NCBI GenBank assembly: GCA_032433765.1
Contig: JAVIAB010000047.1
Coordinates: forward strand, 12,981,107-13,045,106
Direction of reading: 5' to 3'
DNA length: 64,000 nucleotides
Source: Megaustenia siamemsis
Taxonomy: Eukaryota; Mollusca; Gastropoda; Stylommatophora; Ariophantidae
The position numbers and the translations under genes are program-made. Below the pieces are notes generated by a model, which saw nothing but the letters and a program-made list of their open reading frames with translations, was not told the DNA's origin and made no database searches. This document shows positions 21,710-33,052 of this stretch, piece after piece; within the stretch, counting starts at the first letter, position 1, and each line of letters opens with the position of its first letter.

Positions 21710-21966
21710 AGTAAAAAAAGTAAAGTATCCCTGTCATGCCAAGTGGCGTATAGGGAATATGGTGTTAGTGACCATAAATTTTACAGACCTTCAGCACATG
21801 ATTTTTGGGGTAATGTGATCGGTATTACGCCCAAGCCGCTTTACTTTCCCAGAAAAAAATCCGGTACCCATTAAAGGCTGGGTGAACCGGAAGCCATCGA
21901 TTGGGATCAAACCCTACCTTTTGTCCTTTGTAGTCTAGTTCACTAACCATTGAGCTATCGCGGCTC
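21710..21966 (-). mobile_element. tRNA-headed SINE, family alpha, copy 1
   Basis: Full copy: head gagccgcgatagctcaatgg with A box, B box ggtttgatccc, body with ctgggaaagtaaagcggc and a poly-A-like 3' end. Flanked by ctgtgaacaatgata (21695-21709) and ctgtgaacaataata (21967-21981), a target duplication with one mismatch. Confidence 0.88.
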
Positions 21967-22017
21967 CTGTGAACAATAATAGCACAATGTATCTCTGCCT
22001 ATCTAATGTCTTTTAAA

Positions 22018-22184
22018 TGAGGTTGATGAAGACAAGGAGGAGTTGCCAGTCAAACGCAGAAAAAGTCTGTGTGCAATGTCACAAGTTGACGAATATTCTT
22101 TTTCAGACGAGAATAATAACTGTCAAAACATGTGTAAAGTGTTTACTGGGAAGATTTCATGGAAAAGAAATGTAACAATTCCTA
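22018..22184 (+). other. Coding-like stretch of unknown identity beside a minisatellite
   Basis: An open plus-strand frame reads EVDEDKEELPVKRRKSLCAM and then SQVDEYSFSDENNN before entering the 36-bp array, where every unit has a stop in this frame. A further open stretch follows the array (PLEGPSETSNNDNSSTNINI). It may be an old transposase or gene fragment; it was not recognised. Confidence 0.3.
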
Positions 22185-22712
22185 CACATTCATTAAGCAG
22201 TAATGCTGAATAGTGTTCTACACATTCATTAAGCCATAATGTTAAATAGTGTTCTACACATTCAATAAGCCGTAATGTTGAATAGTGTTCTACACATTCA
22301 TTAAGCCATAATGTTAAATAGTGTTCTACACATTCATTAAGCAGTAATGCTGAATAGTGTTCTACACACTCATTAAGCCGTAATGTTAAATAGTGTTCTA
22401 CACATTCAAAAAGCCGTAATGTTGAATAGTGTTCTACACATTCATTAAGCGTAATGTTGAAGAGTGTTCTACACACTCATTAAGCAGTAATGTTGAATAG
22501 TGTTCTACACATTCATTAAGCCATAATGTTGAATAGTGTTCTACAAATTCATTAAGCAGTAATGTTGAATAGTGTCCTACACACTCATTAAGCCGTAATG
22601 TTGAATAGTGTTCTACACATTCATTAAGCAGTAATGTTGAATAGTGTTCTACAAATTCATTAAGCAGTAATGTTGAATAGTGTTCTACACATTCATTAAG
22701 CAGTAACGTTGA
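22185..22712. repeat. 36-bp minisatellite, about 15 copies
   Basis: The core cattcattaagcagtaatg recurs every 36 bp with gttgaatagtgttctaca. Because 36 is a multiple of three, the minus strand is open in long frames (repeating ECVEHYSTLLLN) that are not genes. It lies in the intron between TPC exons 12 and 13. Confidence 0.95.
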
Positions 22713-22825
22713 ATAATGTTGTATTGACAGACCATTGGAAGGACCATCTGAAACTTCAAATAATGATAACAGTAGCACTAATATCAATATTGAAAATAAT
22801 GTTAATATTAAAGCATGTCACTTAC

Positions 22826-22945
22826 TGAGATAATGATAAGATTAATGAAAGCCACAGCAATTCCAAAGAAATGGAAGTATTTGTGTATAAACACCTGCTG
22901 TATCCAACGAAGTTTTGGGTGTGTCAACCATCGAACTCCAGGCGT
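22826..22945 (-). CDS. TPCN2: TPC2-like exon 12: domain II S1
   Basis: 120 bp, 40 codons, phase 0 at both ends, acceptor tatttgcag and donor TCA|GTAAGT. It encodes a pre-S1 segment (RWLTHPKLRWIQQVFIHKYF) and the second-domain S1 helix (GIAVAFINLIIIS). Confidence 0.85.
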
Positions 22946-23089
22946 CTGCAAATAAAAAACACAAATTGTGTTGCCTAGTGTAATTCCATAAAACTGCCAG
23001 AATAATTTGTTTTCCAAATTCACCACTGTAACCAGTTTTACTTCAATTGATCTTGCATTCTATTTTTAACCTTTAATTGTAGAATTTGC

Positions 23090-23145
23090 ATATATATATA
23101 CATATATATGACTACTATATATATATATATATATAGTATATATAT

Positions 23146-23200
<55 letters not shown>
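23090..23200. repeat. (TA)n microsatellite
   Basis: Long AT dinucleotide runs with occasional CA, immediately left of the LINE fragment at 23211-23457. Confidence 0.95.
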
Positions 23201-23204
<4 letters not shown>

Positions 23205-23210
23205 GGAAGA

Positions 23211-23457
23211 ATTCCAATATTAGGAAGAAAGAATCATCATGTTTTTGGTCATGTAATGAGAAGGGAAAAGCTGGAATATATTGTATCAACTGGGAAAATT
23301 GAGGGACAAAAAGATAGAGGGAAGCAAAGAGAAAAGATACCAGACAGCTTAAGAGAATGGCTAGGCAGAAGGTCAACAACAGAAATGATAAATAACTGTC
23401 GAGATCGAAAGTTGTGAAGAGACATCATCATCTACTCCAGCAAGCCCGGTACTTGAT
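23211..23457 (+). mobile_element. RTE-like LINE family A, 3' end between TA tracts
   Basis: The plus strand matches the 3' end of family A (catgtaatgagaaggg, agaatggctaggcagaaggt) and ends cggtacttgatgat. TA microsatellites lie on both sides. Confidence 0.75.
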
Positions 23458-23480
23458 GATATATACATATATATATATAC

Positions 23481-23541
<61 letters not shown>
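23458..23541. repeat. (TA)n microsatellite
   Basis: AT dinucleotides with a few CA interruptions, directly right of the LINE fragment. Confidence 0.95.
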
Positions 23542-23545
<4 letters not shown>

Positions 23546-23706
23546 ATATAAGGCAAAAAACATACCTGCTGAAAACATAAATTGGAACATTATAAAATGA
23601 TAAAAACATACATTTATTTGTTATTGTTATTTGTTCAAGAATAGCATTTTGTGTGTAAAATAAAAATACAAAGAATTAATAAAAGTAATGGAAATAATTA
23701 GTAGGT

Positions 23707-23964
23707 AAAAAAAAAGTAAAGTACCCCCGTCACGCCAAGTGGCGTATAGGGAATATGGTGTTAGTGACCATAAATTTTATAGACCCTCGGCACATGATTT
23801 TTGGGGTAATGTGGTCGGTATTACGCCCAAGCCACTTTACTTTCCCAGAAAAAAATCCGGTACCCATTAAAGGCTGGGTGAACCGGAAGCCTTCGGTTGG
23901 GATCGAACCCTACTCCTTGTCCTTTGTAGTCCAGTTCACTAACCACTGAGCTATCGCGGCTTCC
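23707..23964 (-). mobile_element. tRNA-headed SINE, family alpha, copy 2
   Basis: Full copy with tRNA-like head, body and A-rich end, flanked by the perfect 13-bp duplication ataattagtaggt (23694-23706 and 23965-23977). Confidence 0.92.
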
Positions 23965-24109
23965 ATAATTAGTAGGTGGCTAACATAAATTTGACAGAGT
24001 AGAAAAACTAAGAAATAGGGAATAATACATTAGCTATGAGAGGATCCAGACATACACAGTTTCACACTACCATTTCATTAAACACAGTCAAACAAATAAT
24101 AAACTTTGG

Positions 24110-24480
24110 CTGTAGAGTAGATATTTGCCATGGAAGAACAGGGAGAGAACTTTTTAAATACAAGTCAAAGTCAAACTTGGAGGCAAAGGAGCCTACAGCA
24201 GCAGAGCTGGAAGTTGCCAGCGACCAACAGCTGATGGCTTGAGCCAGGATCAGTAAACTAAAACTATCCAGACCCTGCTCCACCTTTCTGTGGTGCCTCT
24301 GAAAACAAACTAACCTGTCCAGTCTGGTCAAGTGCGTGGGCAGCGAGGAGGGAAGACAACTCTGTACTAAAAAAATGTCGTGCTGAAGTCGGATGTGTTG
24401 GGCCAAAGGGCACAAATATCACAGTTTCACTGCAAACCACAACACGATGCAGACACACCCACTAACATCACATCAGGGGC
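24110..24480 (+). repeat. SINE-related composite
   Basis: 24180-24260 resembles 51480-51545 (gctgaaagt, agctgatggcttg). 24370-24440 carries the tail motif shared by several SINE families here (gatgtgttgggccaaaggg, then caaatatcacag). No tRNA head was seen. Confidence 0.45.
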
Positions 24481-24528
24481 AGATGACGAAGAGGTGTAAT
24501 CTGTTAGTCATCGGGTGAATGCAAACAA

Positions 24529-24967
24529 ATGGAAGCCAAACTCCCACAACACAAACAACCTAAAATGAAGAGATCAAGGCTTCATTTTCATATTGAGGAC
24601 CGTTCATGCAGGTCTACCACTGAGCAACCACATCAACAGCAACAAACCCAAACTCCAGGATATCAGCTCTATGAACACCCACATGAAACAGTAGAATATA
24701 ATCTGTCTTTGACTGTTCAAAACTCACCGATATTAAAGAAACGCTAATTCCTCAAGGACCTAATAAATGGAATACTTTGTAAGGAGCGACAAGGGAACTC
24801 AGAAATACCTGCAGATATCATTACATGGCGTTGGGCCAAAGAGTGTCAGCTCACAGGCTGCTGGATCCATAATAATAACAACACAAAACAAGAAAAGGTA
24901 TAAAATAGCTTTTAAAGCCACAAAAATTACCAACTATAACAATTTTGCCGTTACTGGAAAATGCTGA
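24529..24967 (+). other. Unidentified open stretches in a TPC intron
   Basis: Two short plus-strand frames, 24529-24747 (with CRSTTEQPHQQQQTQ) and 24767-24967, lie beside each other in different frames. No family was recognised; a relic of a mobile element or chance are both possible. Confidence 0.25.
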
Positions 24968-25073
24968 AGAGCTTAAAATGTTCTGGGAACTTGTGTTTTA
25001 TGAAGTCAAAGTAAGCCCAGGCAAATCTGTTAGTTACAAGAGCTCTGAATATGAGACATTTTACAACTCTTAC

Positions 25074-25163
25074 CTGCTTGTGAACAATATTCCTATCCAA
25101 ACAAGAGAACAGCTTTTGAAACTGGGCAGCGGAATACATTGTGTCCTCCCTGCCATTGAGGTC
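25074..25163 (-). CDS. TPCN2: TPC2-like exon 11: linker, second EF-hand-like part
   Basis: 90 bp, 30 codons, phase 0 at both ends (AAGCAG|GTAAGA). It encodes DLNGREDTMYSAAQFQKLFS and then CLDRNIVHKQ. The FQKLF--LDR motif matches TPC2. The acceptor chosen (ataataccag) keeps frame and linker length; a second AG 18 bp further in would also keep frame and remove six residues. Confidence 0.82.
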
Positions 25164-25255
25164 CTGGTATTATTATGATAATAAGAAGTCAAACAAGACA
25201 TTTGATAATAAAACAGGTTTTTAGATTACATTTTTATCAATCAAGAAGATACAGG

Positions 25256-26062
25256 TGAGCCAAACTCATACAAAGCTGTGAATAAGGCAAGCCAAAACTC
25301 ATACAAAGCTGTGAATAAGGTAAGCCAAACTCATACAAAGCTGTGAATAAGGCAAGCCAAACTCATACAAAGCTGTGAATAAGGCAAGCCAAACTCATAC
25401 AAAGCTGTGAATAAGGCAAGCCAAACTCATACAAAGCTGTGAATAAGGCAAGCCAAACTCATACAAAGCTGTGAATAAGGTAAGCCAAACTCATACAAAG
25501 CTGTGAATAAGGCAAGCCAAACTCATACAAAGCTGTGAATAAGGCAAGCCAAACTCATACAAAGCTGTGAATAAGGCAAGCCAAACTCATACAAAGCTGT
25601 GAATAAGGCAAGCCAAACTCATACAAAGCTGTGAATAAGGCAAGCCAAACTCATACAAAGCTGTGAATAAGGCAAGCCAAACTCATACAAAGCTGTGAAT
25701 AAGGCAAGCCAAACTCATACAAAGCTGTGAATAAGGCAAGCCAAACTCATACAAAGCTGTGAATAAGGCAAGCCAAACTCATACAAAGCTGTGAATAAGG
25801 CAAGCCAAACTCATACAAAGCTGTGAATAAGGCAAGCCAAACTCATACAAAGCTGTGAATAAGACAAGCCAAACTCATACAAAGCTGTGAATAAGACAAG
25901 CCAAACTCATACAAAGCTGTGAATAAGGCAAGCCAAACTCATACAAAGCTGTGAATAAGGCAAGCCAAACTCATACAAAGCTGTGAATAAGACAAGCCAA
26001 ACTCATACAAAGCTGTGAATAAGGCAAGCCAAACTCATACAAAGCTGTGAATAAGACAAACC
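25256..26062. repeat. 32-bp minisatellite, about 25 copies
   Basis: The unit begins gccaaactcatacaaagctg and ends gaataaggcaa. Copies are nearly identical; a minority have gaataagacaa or gaataaggtaa. It starts about 90 bp from TPC exon 11, in the intron above it. Confidence 0.97.
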
Positions 26063-26139
26063 AACGAATTATCCTAATATTGAAATGAAGGGCCAGAAAA
26101 ATGTGTGAAATATAAATAATAATAAAAATAGAAAAAGAA

Positions 26140-26822
26140 AATCTTCTTCTTCTTTCCTTCCTCATCTGCCTTTCAGCGTGGAGGGGAGATATAATTTGCG
26201 GTCTTTTGCTCTTCTGTTCGCCTCTGCTGCTGTTATGTTTCCTAGTACTTCTAATAATCCATCGACCCATCTTTTTCGTGGTTGACCCTTGGGTCTGGTG
26301 TTCTCACAACATTTGTTGAAGGCTCATTGTGTTGTGTTTTGTTCTTTCTGTCTTGTCACGTGGCCAAACCATTTTATCTGTTCTTTCTTATATATTCTAT
26401 GGCGGGGGCTATTCCTAGCTTTTTTCTCAGTTCTTCATTTCTGATCTTATCTCTCAGACTGTTTCCTGTCATTCGTCTAACACATTTCATCTCTGTAGAG
26501 GTTATGTTCATCCCACAATGTTGGGATGAAGATTGTATTGTATAGTGCTCGTTTTGCCTCCAGAGTTATTTCCTTGTTGGACAATAGTGGTGATAACTGT
26601 CCGATGATTTGATAAGGTTTGTTGCATCCTGATTCTATCTCTGCTGTTTGGGAATTATCGTTTGTCATTAGACTTCCTAGGTATTTGAATTCCTCTATTT
26701 GTTTTAGTTGTCTGCCTTCTATAGTTATGTTGATGTTCTGTTTATTTTTGGTGACATTCATGACTTCTGTTTTGTTGATGTTGATTTTCATGTTGTATTT
26801 TGTGCCTGAGATGTTGAGTTAA
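26140..26822 (-). pseudogene. LINE reverse transcriptase C-terminal fragment
   Basis: The minus strand encodes MKININKTEVMNVTKN, FKYLGSLMTNDNSQTAEIE and LEAKRALYNTIFIPTLW, the region after the catalytic motif in RTE/Jockey-type LINEs, then broken 3' frames. It is distinct in sequence from families A to D. Confidence 0.7.
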
Positions 26823-27006
26823 AGAAATTAATAGCAAAAAATGCAGATAAAGAAATGAGCAGATTGATGCAAAAACTCATTGACTTGATATATACAAATT
26901 TATTCAACTGTAATTTAGTTCTCTAATGACACTATGTTCAACAAGAACTCTCCTACACTATTTCTCTACACTCAGCACTCATTTGTCTGATAAGTACTTC
27001 TCCCTC

Positions 27007-27498
27007 CCTATCTATTACTACTATATTGGCCTCACTATCTATTACTACTATATTGGCCTCCCTATCTATTACTACTATATTGGCCTCCCTATCTATTACT
27101 ACTATATTGGCCTCCCTTTCTATTACTACTATATTGGCCTCCCTATCTATTACTACTATATTGGCCTCCCTATCTATTACTACTATATTGGCCTCCCTAT
27201 CTATTACTACTATATTGGCTTCCCTATCTATTACTACAATATTGGCTTCCCTATCTATTACTACTATATTGGCCTCCCTATCTATACTATTATATTGGCC
27301 TCCCTATCTATTATTATTATATTGGCCTCCCTATCTATTACTACTATATTGGCCTCCCTATCTATTACTATTATATTGGCCTCCCTATCTATTACTACTA
27401 TATTGGAATCCCTATCTAATTACTACTATATTGGCCTCCCTATATATTACTACTATATTGGCCTCCCTATCTATTACTACTATATTGGCCTCCCTATA
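27007..27498. repeat. 27-bp minisatellite, about 18 copies
   Basis: The core ctattactactatattggc recurs every 27 bp followed by ctccctat. As 27 is a multiple of three, two plus-strand frames stay open (YYYYIGLPI and ASLSITTIL repeats) without being genes. Confidence 0.96.
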
Positions 27499-27863
27499 TA
27501 TGAAATATGAAAATCGAAAGCCATTTTTATATACAAATCAGTCCTGATCCTAGAGTTTATTAGAATCATGAACTTTCAGAAGATTCTAGAACAGTGAGCC
27601 ATCTATTTTTCCACAGTTCTATTCTCACAAACTCACTTACACACCTTCCACTATGATAATGCATGTATCAACTTCCATATTGTCATGCAATTTGCATTAC
27701 CTTGCAAGGAAGTGGTCACTGCAACTGTTGTCTACCTCTACAGATATTTCATGTCTGAATCACTGCTTTCTCTAACAACAGGGGTGATAACTCAATGAAA
27801 AATAAGGAAAGAAAAGGACACAGAAAGATGATCTGATATTTTTGATTAACCTGGAGTACCCAC

Positions 27864-27945
27864 CTCCAATAAGGCTCTTTTAACATGTTTTGGTAGAAGG
27901 CATTTCTCCACAACAGCTTTAACCACTCCACCTTGAATACCTAAC
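27864..27945 (-). CDS. TPCN2: TPC2-like exon 10: linker helix
   Basis: 82 bp, phase 2 in and phase 0 out (GAG|GTGGGT). It encodes LGIQGGVVKAVVEKCLLPKH and then VKRALLE, equivalent to the first EF-hand-like helix pair of the linker. Phases match the exons before and after it. Confidence 0.8.
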
Positions 27946-28074
27946 CTAGAGAAACAAGGGTAATATTGTGATAATTCTGGCTGACAGCAGACAACTTCAC
28001 ATCAAAAAGGTAGTTACATACATAGAATATTTGTATTAATACTGAATAATTGCCTTATGAAAATGTTGTAGAGC

Positions 28075-28445
28075 TCTTCATTATCTTGTTCTGCTTCCAC
28101 ATTAACCCTAGATTATGATACCTATTGGTGAGTCATGTTTTTACGATCATAAAATTACTTCCACTTAATAGTTACAATTGGAGTTTGAAAGATAAGATTT
28201 TCTTTAAACTTTTGCTACACAGCTGTGTGTTTACCCAAGCAGAAACATGGGAACCAGATACTGTAATCATCTCCTGACTTAGGTTAGATTTATGGCCTGA
28301 AATTCAACCCATTCACACCGTGGCTACCAGAAGTGTTACAATGTCTATTCACATGGCAGCCGTTGGTCCAGCTGTATAGACTGTATATTCAGCTAACTCT
28401 ACGCATGATTCATTGTCTATCCCATGTTACAAAGGTTTGTTTGAT
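28075..28445 (-). repeat. Repeat family C, copy 2
   Basis: The reverse complement matches 160-515 along its length, with moderate divergence. Noncoding. Confidence 0.6.
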
Positions 28446-28714
28446 GTCTCCCTGATGGTCAAGGGGATTACCACAGTCATGTGTGAAAAAAAAAAAGAAT
28501 TTCTTGAAAAATTAGAGAAATAAATAAAAAAAACAGCCCCTTTTGTACGATAGCTCAGTACTTTTTACAGTGTGCACGTTTGTGTCTGATCCAACTCTCA
28601 GGGGTCACCAGAAGCAGTAATTAGGAATGTATGGGGGGGGGGGGATATTATGTTAACATGTGGCAAACTGTCGAATTTAAAGAATTTGAGGAGTTGGTAG
28701 TTTTGACAACTGTA

Positions 28715-28915
28715 TCGTAATGTAGGGTTCAAGGTTGGCTACCATGGATTGCATTTCACTCTGTCTTTTGCCTACATGGTAAATGCTTAACAGGTTCTCC
28801 TGTCCATCTTTTGATGATTTTAGTTCATTTTAGTTTTTATCTGCCTCAACTTTGTTTTACTTGTATTTTCTCCCAAAATATATTACTTTCAGTAAATTAT
28901 TGTGCCTCTTTCTGT
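28715..28915 (-). mobile_element. RTE-like LINE family B, old 3' fragment
   Basis: The plus strand shares aaggttggctaccatgga, tgtccatcttttgatg and the atcactttcagtagg region with the 3' end of the element at 34860-36540. Confidence 0.6.
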
Positions 28916-28957
28916 ATATAAAAAATGTTTATTTGCCTTATTTGAATTGTACATTTT

Positions 28958-29240
28958 TTTGTTTTGTTTGCCAGCTTTCACCTCTGGACAAGGCACATAA
29001 TTGTGCGTGTTAATCCATTTTTCCCTGGCAGCTTGTGTGCACAGGGGCCCCTCATCAAACAGGCAGATAACTCCATCACCTGAGGCACTCATATTTCTTT
29101 CCATCAATGAGTATTTGACATTTCAAGCCAGGCCTCGTTACTGAGACCAGGTGTGGTTGCAGCAGAGAGAAATTACACATAAAAATCCCAGTTGGTGCAA
29201 CCAGCATTTAAACTCACTACTTCTCTGTCTTGAGACCAAT
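28958..29240 (-). mobile_element. tRNA-headed SINE, family beta
   Basis: The reverse complement has a tRNA-like head (B box gagtttaaatgctgg), then gaggcctggcttgaaatgtc and the cctgtttgatgaggggcccc region, in the same order as the copy at 58300-58625. Confidence 0.65.
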
Positions 29241-29320
29241 GTCTTGCCTTGAGACCAACCAGTTCCCAGAATTGTATTAAACAGGTTTCATCTTAATTTT
29301 CAACTGTTTCAAAACAGAAG

Positions 29321-29510
29321 ATGGCTTCTGGGTTCACCCAGCCTTAAATAGGTAACAGATTTTTTTCTGGGAAAGTAAAGTGGCACGGGCATAATGCTGA
29401 CCACATTACCCAAAAACAAAGTGCTGAAGGTCTGTAAAAATTATGGTCACTAACATCCATATTCCCTTTACGGCACTTGGCGTGACGGGGTACTTTACTT
29501 TTTTTTTTTA
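29321..29510 (+). mobile_element. tRNA-headed SINE, family alpha, 5'-truncated
   Basis: Body and 3' end of the family (tttttttctgggaaagtaaa, ttggcgtgacggggtacttt) without the tRNA head. Confidence 0.8.
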
Positions 29511-29636
29511 CTTGTTGCATCTTATCCTATTTCTTTATTTATTGTATAAAGACAAATAAAAATTAAATGTTACCCATCAAAGGGAAATAAGGTGTTGGTG
29601 TCCGTATTTTGTTATGGTTATCAACAAATTTATGGT

Positions 29637-29730
29637 TGGTAATTTGCTTAGTCGGGAGCTAAAAGGTAGAAGAAGAAGAAGAATTTGCTTAGTCGGGAGC
29701 TAAAGGTAGAAGAAGAAGAAGAATTTGCTT
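29637..29730. repeat. Tandem duplication of about 46 bp
   Basis: aatttgcttagtcgggagct plus a GAA-rich segment occurs twice in a row, with a third partial start. Confidence 0.85.
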
Positions 29731-29860
29731 AGTCCCATTCCAAATCAATCAACACTCTCAGAGAAAATCTCTGTGCCTATTTCTGATGTTTTATGAAGGC
29801 CAAAGCCAAGATGATTAGAAAAATCATCTTTTACGCTTGGGAATCAAACCAGATCCAGTG

Positions 29861-29994
29861 CATATGAAAGAACTACACACCTCATATGAAAGCACTACAC
29901 ACCTCATATGAAAGCACTACACACCTCATATGAAAGCACTACACACCTCATATGAAAGCACTACACACCTCATATGAAAGCACTACACACCTCA
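29861..29994. repeat. 22-bp minisatellite, about 6 copies
   Basis: The core catatgaaagcactacacac repeats every 22 bp. Confidence 0.95.
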
Positions 29995-30104
29995 CCACAG
30001 TGATTTCTACATAAGTATTCTTCTTCCAATTTCCTTGACTGACCAGCCAACAAAGCACAGTCAGTTCTAGTTTACCTTGTTGTATCTTATGTGGCAATAT
30101 AAAA

Positions 30105-31250
30105 TTGAGTTATTGAGTTATTGAGTTATTGAGTTATTTGCGGGTCATCATCATTGCACTCCGAACATGTCCATAGGTGCTCAGATCCCCTCCTCAGCAA
30201 TTCCCTCAGTGTCCAGCGACTGACGACTCCAGTTCTATGTTGGTTGATAAGTCTTCTTACACGGCCATCAAGTTTCTCATTTCTGGCTGTGCCCATCTTA
30301 ACTCCCATTTCCATCATCCGAAGAAGCGACGTTGATCTGTGTTTGTCGAAGTCCCGTGCTCTTCCCACATCTCAAAGGGCATTGATGACGTCCGCCCGAT
30401 CCATCGGTTGCCCGTCCTCAACGACAGCGCAGCTAGCCAACCTGTCTGCTCTTCATTTCCCCGCACTCCCGCATGTCCAGGGACATAGACAAAGGTGACC
30501 TTACGTATTTTGGATTTCTGCAACGACTCTACCCATTGCATGCGTACAAAGCCCGCCTCCACTTTTTTATCATGCCCATCGAATCACTCAGTATACATGC
30601 GTGGATGTAGTCTTGTGACTCTAACCATTTGAATGCCTTGGTCACTGCCATCACCTCCATTGTCATGCTACTCGTGGTCATGGCGTATGCACCACTGTCT
30701 TCCTTGGCTATTCTGCCTGCCGAACGTGCTGTAAATGCCCATGCACTTCTTTCGTGTCGTCTTACAGATCCGTCTGTATAGATGACTGCATCTTTCTCAT
30801 CGGTGTTATCGCAGATGAGACCGTTGACCTCAACATTAACCACGACCGGGTTCTGTTCCCTACTTTCCTGTCGAGTGTGACAATACATGAGAAAGTCCCC
30901 TTGAATGACGTAGGCACCGGTATCCACTCCTCACCAACGCTGAGATTGGTAAGCCCACAGACCTGTTGATGACATCTTCTGCTCGGCCCACCCATGATTT
31001 GCCTCTTTTTAGCCTGGTACCTTTCTCTGTGTTGAGCACGTGGTGCAATGGATGCTCTGTATCTGTACTAATCTTCAGGTATGCTCGTGCTCTCCAGATC
31101 TTGATTCTGTCATCCATGGTTGGAAAGTCAAGAAGATACCTCATTGCCACACGGGGAGTGTCCCTCGTACATCCCAGGATAATGCGCATGGCTTCATTTT
31201 GTATTTTCTCCAGCCTATCAATTTGAGTCGTACTGACAGTAAGAATGGTA
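30105..31250 (-). pseudogene. I/Jockey-like LINE (family N) with RNase H, 5'-truncated
   Basis: Minus-strand frames, broken by small indels, give the segment after the reverse transcriptase (QIDRLEKIQNEAMRIILGCT, MDDRIKIWRARAYLKIS) and an RNase H domain (AVIYTDGSVRRHE, MEVMAVTKAFKWLE, ILSDSMGMIKK), then VTFVYVPGHAGVRGNE. Catalytic D, E and D are in place. The 3' tail is a run of ttgagttattgag on the plus strand. An imperfect target duplication is possible (aatataaaatt versus aatattaaaatt). Confidence 0.85.
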
Positions 31251-31505
31251 AGAATATTAAAATTCATCAATTTTATGTGGTTTGTGGCCACCCTTCACAA
31301 GGTACCCAATGTCTGGCCCACACTTTTCATCTCTTTTTGCAACTGTCCCCCACAAGGTCATACCTAGTCTGTTTCTCTCTTACCTTCCTCTGGAATCCAA
31401 TGCATGACAGTTCTTGTGCTTGATTCTCTTTAGATGACATAATATATCTAGCACCACAGTTTGCTTTTTATTATGGTGTGCATTTTTTTGGTTGCACCTT
31501 CTAAT

Positions 31506-31990
31506 TCTATATAGCACGATGAACTCTCTTTCAACAGAAATGAGAAAGAGAGTTCATTGGTGCTATACAGAACCAATTCTGACCTATGGAAGCGTATCAT
31601 GGACATTAGACAAACAAATGAAAAGACGATTAGAGGCCACAGAGATGGGATTTCTCAGAAGAAATGAAAGTTCCCTGGACAGCTAAAAAGACCAATGAGG
31701 AAATTCTCAAAGAGGCCAACACAAAAAGGGAGCTCCTAAAAAATATCAGAAAGAAACAATCAACATTTTTCAGGCCCATCATGAGAACAGGAACATTGAA
31801 ATACTTGGTTACAACTGGCAAAATAAAATGAAAGAGAGATCGCGGATGACAAAGAGAGAAAATTCTGGATAGCTTGGTGTCATGGCATGGAAAACAGTCA
31901 ACAACAGAACTCATACGATGCACTGTAGATAGAAGATTGTGGAAGGACATGATCACCTATGCCAACAGGTATGGCGCATAATGATGATAA
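31506..31990 (+). pseudogene. RTE-like LINE family A fragment with an inverted 5' junction
   Basis: From about 31545 the plus strand encodes RKRVHWCYTEPILTYGSVSW and LEATEMGFLRR, then frameshifted C-terminal and 3' sequence. Just upstream, 31506-31535 is an inverted copy of the same start (gaactctctttc against gaaagagagttc). Confidence 0.75.
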
Positions 31991-32019
31991 TGCACCTTCT
32001 AAACAGTTCTTGGTTCAAT

Positions 32020-32400
32020 CAATCAAAGCTCTTTAAATCCATTTTTTGGATCAAAGGTCTCTTCATCCATCCCTATTCCTAACATTTTTTCTACTTTTCT
32101 CCAGTCTAGACCAATGTTCTTGTGAATTTCAATGACTTCTCTTCTCCCTGTATTCCTGGCTTTCTATTTGCCTGTGGTTCCAAAACAGTGCCTGTCTTAC
32201 TATGTTGGCATAAGGCTTTCTTAGTGTGTGTCCAATCCATTTCCATTTTCTATTCATAATATATTGCTCAATGACCCTTGTTTTGTCTTTTCCACATATT
32301 TCTTCATTCCTAATCCTGTCATACAATTTAATGTTCAGAATTTTCCTTAGACAATTTTTACAAATGTTTGTAATTTCTGTTCAGTTGTATTAGTCAACTG
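32020..32400 (-). pseudogene. LINE C-terminal relic of another family
   Basis: The minus strand encodes KLYDRIRNEEICGKDKT, then WKWIGHTLRKP and RQALFWNHR, the C-terminal pattern of CR1/Jockey-type LINEs. Confidence 0.6.
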
Positions 32401-32416
32401 ATATAAATCTTGGTTG

Positions 32417-32419
<3 letters not shown>

Positions 32420-32477
<58 letters not shown>
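32420..32477. repeat. (TA)n microsatellite
   Basis: Pure AT dinucleotides joined directly to the 3' end of a family C LINE. Confidence 0.95.
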
Positions 32478-32479
<2 letters not shown>

Positions 32480-32960
32480 ACCTTTCGAGCTGTAGTCAGC
32501 CCATAGGGCATAGACTCAGATACTCTTTCCCTGTTCCTAAATTGTCTTTCTAGCAGTCTCAATCCTTGTAAAGATCTTTTATCAAATCTCGCTATTTGTC
32601 TCTGTTCTGTGCAGGCATCTCAATCTCATTGAGGGAGCTGATTCCTGCTGCTTTTGCCTCCCTGATCAATGTTCTTCTCACTGCTTCTGAAGGTCAACCT
32701 CTTTTCCTCCTACCTGTTGTTTACCACTTGAGGGTAGAATTGCTATTTAGTTATTATCTCTTCTTATCACATATCCAACATATTTTCTTGATTACTTAGA
32801 TATTAGTGGTTGATTGGCGATTTCTCTAATTTTCTCATTTGTTTTGAATTTTTTCCATGCTATACCAAGTATTTTTCTTAGATATTTATTTTTAAATGTG
32901 TTCAACTTTGTTTCTATGTCTTTTGTTGTTTTCTCTCACATGCATATGTAAGGGTTGAAA
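32478..32960 (-). mobile_element. RTE-like LINE family C, 3' end
   Basis: The plus strand begins ttgacctttcgagctgta (3' UTR of family C) and runs through ctcattgagggagctgattc and the ttgttgttttctctcacatg region, aligned with 36833-37410. Confidence 0.75.
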
Positions 32961-33052
32961 GTATGTTTGATTGGAATAGTCTTAAGTTTCGTTTTTGTGA
33001 GATAGAAATATGGTGAGTTAAAAATTTAAAAAAATTGTTAATAAGACCATAC

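Noticed and set aside
22123..22787. Long minus-strand open frames with a repeating 12-residue unit
   Set aside because: They arise only because the minisatellite period (36 bp) is divisible by three; no start context, domain or splice support.
25256..26062. Regular direct repeats resembling a CRISPR array
   Set aside because: Units are contiguous with no unique spacers, and the genome is animal.
26926..27547. Two overlapping plus-strand frames of 173-194 codons
   Set aside because: Product of the 27-bp minisatellite; both frames are open for the same trivial reason.
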